Assembly (NCBI GenBank): GCA_021397845.1
Contig: CM038039.1
Location: forward strand, 7,805,731-7,869,730
DNA from: Areca catechu
Taxonomy: Eukaryota > Streptophyta > Magnoliopsida > Arecales > Arecaceae
Reading direction: 5' to 3'
Length of the DNA stretch: 64,000 nt
In this document: one piece after another, positions 22,249 through 31,094 of the stretch
Layout of the letters: the number at the start of each line of letters is the position of its first letter
How positions within the stretch are numbered: the stretch's first letter is position 1
Program-made: the position numbers and the translations under genes
Notes under the pieces: generated by a model
Databases searched by the model: none
What the model saw: the letters and a program-made list of their open reading frames with translations, nothing else
What the model was told of the DNA's origin: nothing

Positions 22249-22482
22249 ATGATATCTGGAAAGTACTATATGGTTTTTAAGGGTCGCCGAAGGGGAGTTT
22301 ATGACTCATGGGCTGAATGTCAACATGAAGTTTCTGGTTATAACCATGCTTTATATAAATAGTTTAGGACACAATCAGAGGCATTCGATGCATTTGACAG
22401 ATATGTACAAGGTTTTAACAATCCTGCTCTACATGAATATGCTATCAATGAGGTTGAGGCAGACAACATTCATCATGACTAG
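22249..22482 (+). pseudogene. RNase H1 N-terminal (viroplasmin-type) domain fragment
   Basis: A short frame after an acceptor-like TTATACAG at 22214-22221. It starts MISGKYYMVFKGRRRG, continues VYDSWAECQHEVSGY and, after one in-frame TAG at 22360, FRTQSEAFDAFDRY. The order K-YY-VF-GR-GVY-W-C-V-GY-K-F-T-EA is the known signature of the hybrid-binding domain at the N-terminus of eukaryotic RNase H1, also found in caulimovirus viroplasmin. Frame length is 77 codons to TAG at 22480. No catalytic RNase H domain follows. It sits 110 bp after the transposase stop, on the same strand and inside the element, so it is either a third Harbinger frame or a captured host exon. I see no other virus-like gene nearby. 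Confidence 0.65.
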
Positions 22483-22740
22483 GGCAATAATAATCACTCG
22501 CGATGTGCCCTAATATTTGTTGTATTACTTGCCATCCTCGTAGGCTATGTGCTGGGCTTGCTGACATGTGCTTCTAAATGAAACTAGGATGTTATGGATT
22601 ATGAATATTGTATTATTAAGACGTGCTACTGTTTGTTGTATGCTTCATTTTGTTGTGTGCATAAAGTATTGCTATGTTTCTCTTATGTGCCAATCATGTT
22701 TGAATGGTTCCAGGTGAGTCCGATATATTATTTTGAAGTT

Positions 22741-22885
22741 TCTGGTTTGATGAAAGGAAAAGATGCGGGGCTGCCTATCGATGGAGCAAGGCCTGGAGAC
22801 AATAGTTGACCCTAATATTAGTTATTTTTACATACTATTGTAGCCGCGATGCTCTAAGTCATATCAATTGCGGATAGTATCAAGC
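22741..22885 (+). ncRNA. Box C/D snoRNA-like repeat, copy 1 (degenerate)
   Basis: The weakest copy of the family. GGGGCTGCCTATCGATGG corresponds to the conserved 5' part, and TAGCCGCGATGCTCTAAG to the 3' half. The C box is degraded and no clear CTGA D box is present. The internal stem GGAGCA/TGCTCT survives with one G-U pair. Confidence 0.4.
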
Positions 22886-22962
22886 CATCTTTTCCAATCT
22901 ACATCCTTCTTGATTTTTACAATTTACATTTTGTTATTTCTTATTCGTTCAATTTTTGGAAT

Positions 22963-23092
22963 GTGGCAATGATGATGGGCTGTCTATGGATGGAGCAATG
23001 CCAGGAGACAATAGTGATACGATGTATCCAGGTTTGTTACTATTATAGTCGCAATGCTCCATTGACGAGGATTCCGCATTTTGCTGAGCCAC
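22963..23092 (+). ncRNA. Box C/D snoRNA-like repeat, copy 2
   Basis: A terminal stem GTGGC/GCCAC encloses a C box (ATGATGA, 22969-22975) and a D box (CTGA, 23084-23087), a canonical box C/D layout in 130 nt. The internal stem ATGGAGCA/TGCTCCAT is 8 bp. A second possible stem TGTCT/AGACA crosses it. The candidate guide upstream of the D box is GAGGATTCCGCATTTTG; its target is unknown. Confidence 0.6.
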
Positions 23093-23203
23093 AAATTCAA
23101 TTAGCCATTGTAAGGCATTACTAAAGTGGCAGCCCTTAAAGTCCCGCTATATTGAGCTTCCTTGTAAAGTTTGATTGTAAATATGTACATGGTTTTTTAA
23201 ATA

Positions 23204-23336
23204 AGGCAATGATGATGGGCTGCCTATTGATTGATTGAGCATTGCTGGGAGGCAGGAGTGGAATTACACATTTGTTGTTTCCACATATCTTGTAGCCGTG
23301 ATGCTCAATTGAGATTACATTCATTGTTCTGAGCCA
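23204..23336 (+). ncRNA. Box C/D snoRNA-like repeat, copy 3
   Basis: C box ATGATGA near 23209-23215, D box CTGA at 23329-23332, short terminal stem GGC/GCC. The internal stem TTGAGCAT/ATGCTCAA is 8 bp, and the crossing stem TGCCT/AGGCA is intact. It also has GTGGAA paired with TTTCCAC, which the other copies lack. Guide candidate GAGATTACATTCATTGTT. Confidence 0.6.
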
Positions 23337-24969
23337 ATTTTCTTAAATTTATATTTTAACTAGTAATAATAATAGTAGCTTTCAGGTTGCTATACTTATA
23401 TTCATGGTAGCCCTTATCGGTTCAGGATTTTGAAGTTTTATATAAATTATAGATTTGTTTGGAGTTTTATATCTTTTCTTCATGCTTGCATGATTTTGGT
23501 AGTTTCTTGCAACAACATTATATGCATTTCTGATCAGGTAATGATGTCGCACTTCTTGTTAATCTCGTACACTATTTTCGATCTACTACATTGTACTTGT
23601 TATGTTTGATTGCTTGATGTGTAAGACAGGTATCCATTTGATTATTATGATCATGTGTGGGAAGGCACACTCGGCATTGTAAGACAGGTATCTTACTGAG
23701 CACTATTCTTTCATTCATCTGAGGTCTATAAGCTACCCCCCAGTATATATGCACCAGAGTATATTTTTTTCACTTATGAATTTCATTTCACTTTGATCTC
23801 AACTCGGTTTTTATAAGAGTTTAGATCATGATCAGTTTTTTTAGAGCATTCATATGCTGTGTTCACAGAACACTAGTCAAGGAAACAAGCAGGCACAACC
23901 CAAAGACCAAACTTGCATGTTGTCTTTTTGTGAAAATCTGATGGTTGATATAATGTGCCAAACATTTCATTATTTCACTTCTTGATAGTTTGGTTTATGA
24001 TTTGTTTGGGAATACAGTGCATTGTTTCGCTTTTTGATACTATGGTTTATGATGCTCATATATTTGATACTTGCTAGACAGGTCCAGGTGTGCTTCTATA
24101 ATGTTCAGTGCATTGTTTCTAGCAGTTTCATGGGCCCTGTTAGCCATGCAGCATGGTGTTCCTGGTTTTGAGACATCCTAAACTCTTTGATGTACCTGCA
24201 ATTTTACTATGCTAAACTGATGGCTGCTCTCATGTCAGTTTGGAAATTTATATGTCCATTTGTTCATCCATCCTTCACTTCATGAATATATTTGTATTTG
24301 TTACTTCAGTTTTTTGCTTGTTCTAGTGCATCCTTGTCTAACATCATTTCATTGGGTTAGCCTGTGGAATAATTGATCTAATGTATTTGATTTTAGCAAT
24401 GACCCTTATGTTATTTCATTGCTAATAAATGTTTTAAGTTGTAAGCATGATATACCTTCCAATTCATGAAGGTGCCATTCTTCACTTATACCTACTCCCA
24501 TCAATCAATGTTGTTGATTTCCAATTATAACCGGCCAGTAAACAACTATATATGTCCATGAAGGTCAAGTTTAGTGGTGACATTTTATTTTATTCTTGCT
24601 TTAATCTCAAGGGAAAAGGAATAGGAAATAAGTACTACACATACAAGATTGATAAAAAGAATTGTAATTTCCTTCGACAATTTGAAGGGTGATGCTTTTG
24701 ATCTGCAGTTTTGTATCGTTTCTTGTGTGCTTGCTGTTTTTTAGTATGCGTAACTTATTTGTGAGCCATGGTAGAGATATTATGATGGATGATTACAATG
24801 AAGAATAATGTGAGAAACAATTACAAATCTACCATCCACATCCGGCTTTCTTTTCTTATCACCGAATCAAAAGAAAACAGGGTCACCCACAAAATACGAA
24901 GTGGATGGTCGTTACCTTTTGACCATGGCGTGATGCAGTACCAAAAAGCAAGAAAAAGCTAATGGAGCA

Positions 24970-25090
24970 TTATGGCAGCTTGCTAAAGCTCTTAGCTCTT
25001 AGCTACAGCTCTTAGCTTTTCTTGTTTCAGCTAGTTTCAGCTTTTAGCTTTTGTAGTTACAGCTAGTTTCAGCTCTTAGCTTTTCTTGTT
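24970..25090 (+). repeat. Short degenerate tandem repeat AGCTCTTAGCTTTT
   Basis: Repeated phrases GCTCTTAGCT, CTACAGCTC and CTAGTTTCAGC alternate irregularly over about 120 bp in the non-coding half of the Harbinger element. Confidence 0.6.
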
Positions 25091-25265
25091 TCCCTTTTTG
25101 ATGTCATTTGCATTGTCCTCTTGATAATCCTGTTGCTAATAATCCTGTTTCAGTCGGTAGTTTCAGCTCGTTTAAATATTTTCCTACTTTTTCTAACACA
25201 ACTTCTTCATGTTGTGTGACGATGTATGTTTATATGCATGATTTGATACTGTTCTGTGTTGGTTA

Positions 25266-25388
25266 TGGCGATGATGATGGGCTGCCTGTTGATTGAGCAT
25301 TGCTGGGAGGCAGGAGTGGAACGTCACATTGGTTGTTTTTCTCTTGTAGCCGTGATGCTCAAGTGAATACTTTCGCTTCCCTGAGCCA
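25266..25388 (+). ncRNA. Box C/D snoRNA-like repeat, copy 4
   Basis: The best-looking copy. A terminal stem TGGC/GCCA encloses a C box (ATGATGA, about 25271) and a D box (CTGA, 25381-25384) in 123 nt. The internal stem TTGAGCAT/ATGCTCAA and the crossing stem TGCCT/AGGCA are both complete. Guide candidate GAATACTTTCGCTTCC. Confidence 0.62.
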
Positions 25389-25499
25389 AAATTTGTAACT
25401 ATATATTGTAACAACTACTTAAGGCAGCTGCAAAGTGCGTTGTTTATACTGTTGGCAGCCCTTATTGTTTCAGTATATTGACCATCGTATGTTCCAGGA

Positions 25500-26065
25500 T
25501 GGTTCGGGATGTTTGACATGTTAGTGCCCTGTATGGATTCTTCATACAATGATTTATGATGATGTTCTTGATGTTCCATACTGTGTTTCAGTTGTTAGTG
25601 CATTGTATCGCTTGTTGGTATTATGGTTTATGATGATGTTCGTCATGTTGCAGGATGTTTCAATTGTTAGTGCATTGTATGGCTTCTTGTTATTACGATT
25701 TATGATGATGTTCCAGGATGTTTCAGTTGTTATTGCATTGTATCGCTTGTTGGTATTATGGTTTATGATGATTTTCGTCATGTTGTAGGATGTTTCAATT
25801 GTTAGTGCATTGTATGGCTTCTTGCTATTACAATTTATGATGATGTTCTTGATGTTCCAGGATGTTTCAGTTGTTAGTGCATTGTATCGCTTGTTGGTAT
25901 TATGGTTTACGATGATGTTCTTCATGTTACAAGATGTTTCAATTGTTAGTGCATTTTATGGCATCCTGTTATTACGGTTTATGATGATGTTCTTGATGTT
26001 CTAGAATATTTCAGTTGTTAAGTTATATGTATCGCTTGTTGGTGTTATGGTTTATGATGATAAGC
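25500..26065 (+). repeat. 72-bp tandem array, about 8 copies, alternating in two subtypes
   Basis: The phrase GTTAGTGCATTGTA recurs at 25520, 25594, 25666, 25729, 25801, 25873, 25945 and 26017 (degenerate at the ends); most steps are exactly 72 bp. Successive units alternate between TCGCTTGTTGGTATTATGG and TGGCTTCTTGTTATTACG forms, giving a 144-bp higher-order repeat. Open frames across it on both strands are by-products of a period divisible by three. Confidence 0.9.
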
Positions 26066-26138
26066 AGGTGTGCTTCTATAATGTTCAAGTAACTACGTGT
26101 CATTCAAGTTTTTTGTTTCCAAGTATATATTATTTGTG

Positions 26139-26264
26139 TGGCAATGATGATAGGCAACCTATTGATTGAGCATTGCTTGGAAGCAGAAGTGGAAAGGCGA
26201 CATTTGTTGTTTTCCTCTTGTTGCCGTGGTGCTCAAGTGAGATTACATTTGTTGTCCTGAGCTA
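26139..26264 (+). ncRNA. Box C/D snoRNA-like repeat, copy 5
   Basis: C box ATGATGA at 26144-26150 and D box CTGA at 26257-26260, terminal stem TGGC/GCTA (weakened). The internal stem TTGAGCA/TGCTCAA is kept, but the crossing stem is lost (ACCT/AAGCA). Guide candidate GAGATTACATTTGTTGTC, close to that of copy 3. Confidence 0.52.
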
Positions 26265-27534
26265 TTTTTCTAAAATATATGTTGGTACTATTTTACATTT
26301 TGGCAGATATTGTGTGCTATGTTTATATTCTTGGCGGACCTTAATGGCCTTCACCAAGATTGTTATGTTGCCCTGTCAAATTTCAGGTTACTTTTATCGA
26401 TTGTCATAATGAAATTTTATTGCACAGGTTTGGTATTTCATATATCTAAATTTAGGTAATTTATGTGAATTGTATATTTTGCACTATTGACAAGTATTTA
26501 TTGTTAAAGGTAACTGTTTATCTTTTGTTACAGGGGATATAATACTTCAAAATGGTCCGTAGAGCAGTTTGCATAACAACAGTTTATTATTGTTTGGAGC
26601 TGATGATTAAGGATTGAAGTGCATCGCGTGACTGTTTTGCTAGTTAATTGTATCATTTTTTTTTAGACTTGTGGGAACTCAGGTTCATTTGTGTATTGTC
26701 TGGGCATGTATATTATATTCGTGTTCTTGTAAAAAGTACTCATCTTTTATATATTTATTATGATAATTCAGATTAATAATAAAATAGGTACTTTTGATGT
26801 GGATATTACATTATTTGCTCGTGTCACGTGATATATTTTACTTGTATTATAAGATATCTGAATTGTATATCTGTCCTTTCATATGTAATTTAATTTAAAA
26901 ATTCAGAAGTCAAATAATTGCGGCTTGTATTGCACGTAGTGTTGAATAAATATGATTTAAATAGATTTATTAGTTTTTCATAGATATAAAAAATATTTCA
27001 AATAGGATAATGAATGGTTACTGGATCATAATAATAAATTAAATAATATTTGTTGTTGTAGCGATATTAATTTAATATGTTGTAATAATCAATTAATTTG
27101 TATAACATCATTTTAATACATCATAATTAGAATTTAATATTAATAAATTTATTTTTATATTTACATACAACAAATTAATAAATTATTTGGTATAACATAT
27201 TTTTAATACATCATATTAATAAATTATTATTAATATAATAATATATTTACTTAAATATAAATATAAAAATGAATTTTATAACTAATTTTATTTATATATA
27301 ACTAGGGGTATTTTTGGGATTTCAGAAAATTCCTTCCCTATTCTTGGTGGAATACTGACTTATTCCCATCTCATCCAAATACCATTTAGAATAACACCGT
27401 ATTAAGTACACTGGAATAAGGTGAAATACCATATTTTCATCCAAATACAAATCGAGAATAACAACGAGAATAAACTATTCTCGAAGAATACCTATTCCAA
27501 TTCTCAGAATACCTATTCACCAACCAAACACTAT

Positions 27535-27779
27535 CTACGGTGAAGCTAGACCCACGGCAATAAGCCGGACCAAATGGATTGCTACAATTTTCTTTATTTT
27601 ATGTTTGCACATATGAATACATTCCCATTCTCTCTTTTTTTTAATAAAATTATATTCTACGGTGGAGCTAGACCCACGGCAGTAAGCCGGACCAAATGGA
27701 TTGCTACAATTTTCTTTATTTTATGTTTGCACATATGAATACATTCCTATTCTCTCTCTTTTTTTAATAAAATTATATT
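27535..27779 (+). repeat. 122-bp tandem duplication at the transposon edge
   Basis: Two near-identical copies (27535-27656 and 27657-about 27779), both starting CTACGGTG(A/G)AGCTAG and ending AATAAAATTATATT. They differ at only a few positions. Copy 1 begins at the first base after the Harbinger terminus. Confidence 0.9.
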
Positions 27780-30700
27780 CTCTCCTTTTTACCAATAAGC
27801 AATTAATATATTTACAAAGTAAAATCAAAATTAACCATAGGGTAATGTTTGAATCACATGTGGCACTAACTGCGGTGCTAGATGATCTTAAATCCTGTTA
27901 GGCTGCATCAAATGGCTGAAATGGAAAACGATCACTTATAGAGAAATGAAATCTCAAAAGTTTCTTTCGTCATAGCGAGACTTCTTGTGTTTGCTTTGTA
28001 TCCGAAGTGAATGCTGGAAAAATATAGCTCTGAGACTTTTAATATTCGGTTACTCAGAAGTACCTGGAGCCAAAACTAATTTTTGGACGGTTTTGTATTT
28101 GGTTTCATCAGAAATGCTGAGATGCAATCGCTCCTAGGATGACTAGAAGGATTATCTCATAGTTTTGTGTTGTATCATAGTGATTCACCCTTATGCTATA
28201 TGATAGTATTTGAAAAAAAAAATCTATGATATTCTATCCTTGTATAACATTAGCTTTTAAGTATAAAAATTCAAATACCGAACACTAAATAACTATCCTC
28301 TATCCCTGTTATTGTTAATTAAAATTGATACGTTGTTGTATTTAATCAATGATTTCATATTAATAGTGCTTGGAGTATTTATATTTTGCTCTCACAACCA
28401 AAATAATCACAAAAAATATACAATATGAATACATGGAGAAATTTGAATGTTGCTATTATCGGTAATATAAACAAAAGCAGATGCGAGGGGACTTCCCTCC
28501 TTGACCTTCTACAACCTTTGATTTCTACAAGTATTCACAATATAACAAACTTTTTTACAAAAATATTACACATCTTCTCTCAATTCATTAAAGTCCAAAT
28601 AGTCATATGTAACTTCTAACAAACATAGATTGACAAAGGCTAATATGTAGCTGTGAAGTGCACAGCGATAATAACTTTCAAAAGATTAGATATTATCTGC
28701 TTAGAATATGTGGATGTTATTCATGTGGCGGCAAAAAAATTGCCAGGTAATTTATCCAAGCCACTTCTTGTTGATCCTCACTTCTTATCATTGTCAGTGG
28801 ATGCTTTATGGTTGCCCAGTACTAAAGGAAGGGCCATCCATTTGCAACTAACAATTTTAGGAGCAACTAATGGGGAATAGTTATAATAAGTTTGCAAGTC
28901 ATTTTCATACTTAATTGAAGATAAAAAATCTCAGATTTGATGACACTTTGCTTGGTAAATGAGTAAGTACCTGGGACATTCCATCGTCGTTGTGGATCCT
29001 TCACTTTCATTGCATTGATTTGGATTGTCTCGATAAATAGCAATTGAGCTTTTTCCAAACATTTTTAATCCCTGGTCTAAACAAGCAATTATAGCATAAT
29101 ACGCAATTGGACAATTATATGAACATCTAAACAAATCATAACTCATAAAATCCCATTCAAATACAAGTACCACAATCAACTTAGGATGATGATACTAAAC
29201 CACCAATCGACTCAGAATCTATTGGTTTCTGATCGGGTACCGGCAGCTACGCATCAAATTGTGTGCTCCCTGGCTGATACCCTTCAGAACATCTACTCAT
29301 TATTTTAGATTAATGGACCATACAGTGCAACAGCCTCCAGGCATTATAGCTGCATCAAAATATAATCAACCATGGTCCACCTCATAGTTAAATAATATTA
29401 ATTGAGTGATGAACAGCATACTGCCACAGCAGTTCCAGAAACTGGAGAAAATTAGTGCACATATGATCCTAAATGTCCATCATAATCCGAGCATTTTTTA
29501 CCAGGAGTGTCGTAGATCCGAGCACCAAGCACCAACATCAAAGAAATTGTAGATTTTACCCAAAAAAAAAAAAGAAGAGAAATTAGAGATTATTTATTTA
29601 TTTTATTTTTTTTGATAAGGCAAAAGGAGAAGGAGGATAAATCTCGGTGTAGCTATCCCTTCGGATCCCAACCCTGTCAGACAATGTTTGATTCGGGTCG
29701 CAAGTTTTGTGCATTCCATCCCTACCAACGGTGAGTACGTCAGCTGACATCACTAAAATGCCGGAGCAGACGCTCTCTTCCCATCCTGATCACGTGTTTC
29801 AAAAAAAAATTTTAAATTTAATCAAGTCATCCGTGGGATCATGTCTCGAACCGTGATCGGTCAGTGAGAAGATTTTTTTCTTGAAAAAGGTAAAATTCTA
29901 ATGTTTTAGGTTCTTAGGTTGTACCTCCAGGGGATTTTTAAAGGGAATCAAAGATATAGATTGCTGGAGAAGACCGAAGGAGGAGCATCACGGGAAGAAG
30001 CCGGCATGGAGAAGTGAAGGGACTACGACAGGGGGAAAATGGAAGGGACCACAAGGAAGGGAAAGATGCCGGTGAGAGAGATTTGAGAGCAGAGATGGTC
30101 CCACGAAAACAAGCTTTCTCCCAAATTGCTAACATGCGTCCCATCAAATTTAAAACAAGCTTTCTCACAAAATTACCACAAGTAGATGCTGCTATTCAGA
30201 TTGGAAGCAATCGTCACCCGAAACTACGGTTCCAATAACATCCCCTTTCAACCATCTTGTAGCAGGTTCTTCAAGAAATACCATCTTTTAATAGGAGCCA
30301 TGAGTATTCCACCTCCCATCTCAACATCAACGTCCATGCTAATAGCCCTTGAAGCACTGAACGAGTAAAAGTAACCTCGCACAAAGACACGAAGAGGCAA
30401 AATAACCATCGCATTCCACATCATCAGATAAAAAAACAGCCATTTGAGGATCCTCGGGAAAAGATTTTAAGTAACAAATTAGCTGCTACTCAAGGGAGCA
30501 ACAGAAATCTAACACACTTCGTAGCTTGTTTGTATGAGATTCCATGTTGCACCATACTGCTCGGCAACAAAATTCTTGTCTTTTGAAAGACCCGTACCCT
30601 CTGAAGAAACTCTTTTGGATCCACAACAAAGAGTTATATCTAAATCCATTCCGAGAAACAAGACATCTGTAAGTTCTAGGGGAGTTTTGTGATCAAATTC

Positions 30701-30950
30701 CAACACCAATTTATGACACTCAGAAATTACGGATCTCGCGATGATAGAGCCAGGTTTACCGGCAAGGCTTGACTTCCAAATCGTGCTAGTCAACAAATTC
30801 GCATGCATAATTACAAAGAAAGGATAAAAAAATGGCCGCCAAAATGTTTTGTTCCAAAGGTCTATTTGTATACCAAATTAAAAGGACTTGATTAGGGGAA
30901 TTTTAGACAAGAGATCATCATCACTCTAGAAGGATAAAGAAAACCAAGAC
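27780..30950. other. Intergenic DNA, no gene recognised
   Basis: AT-rich to 29.6 kb, slightly richer in GC after that. I see no domain, no terminal repeats and no RNA gene I could support. Short open frames (for example 28653-28880 plus, 30509-30808 minus) have no recognisable family. Confidence 0.55.
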
Positions 30951-30980
30951 ACTAACCAGGTTTGGTGTCACCAACCGACC

Positions 30981-30986
30981 TTTATT
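30981..30986 (-). terminator. Poly(A) signal of the HD-Zip gene
   Basis: AATAAA on the minus strand, about 110 nt after the HD-Zip stop codon at 31095. A plausible plant near-upstream element. Confidence 0.45.
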
Positions 30987-31094
30987 CATCCCCTTACTCA
31001 TCATTACATCATAATAAGAAAAATCCAAGAAAAGAAACAAAAACTAATAGCAGGATGGACATGTATAGACTAGGAATTACTAATCTCAGCAAGG

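Larger units (their letters stand above)
16958..27534 (+). mobile_element. PIF/Harbinger DNA transposon with non-coding cargo
   Basis: Contains the two genes typical of the superfamily, a SANT/Myb-like DNA-binding protein (18874-20279) and a DDE transposase (20711-22139), in the same orientation. The right end (about 27300-27534) is rich in GGAATA/TATTCC motifs and ends CACCAACCAAACACTAT, matching the common GTGTTTGGTTGG-type termini of plant Harbinger elements. The left end is less clear; similar GGAATAAG/TTATTCC motifs begin near 16958. About 5 kb between the transposase and the right end are non-coding and carry the snoRNA-like repeats and the 72-bp array. Both genes have stops or frameshifts, so this copy is not autonomous. 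Confidence 0.75.

Noticed and set aside
22249..22482. Endogenous caulimovirus because of the viroplasmin-type domain
   Set aside because: No other caulimovirus gene nearby; the domain is equally the RNase H1 N-terminus and lies inside a Harbinger element.
25549..26004. Repeat proteins on both strands of the 72-bp array
   Set aside because: The period is a multiple of three, so frames stay open automatically; no start context or domain.
25500..26065. Could the regular repeats be a CRISPR array?
   Set aside because: Units are contiguous and diverged, with no unique spacers, in plant nuclear DNA.
28653..28880. Short open frame of 75 codons
   Set aside because: No recognisable family, no splice or promoter support.
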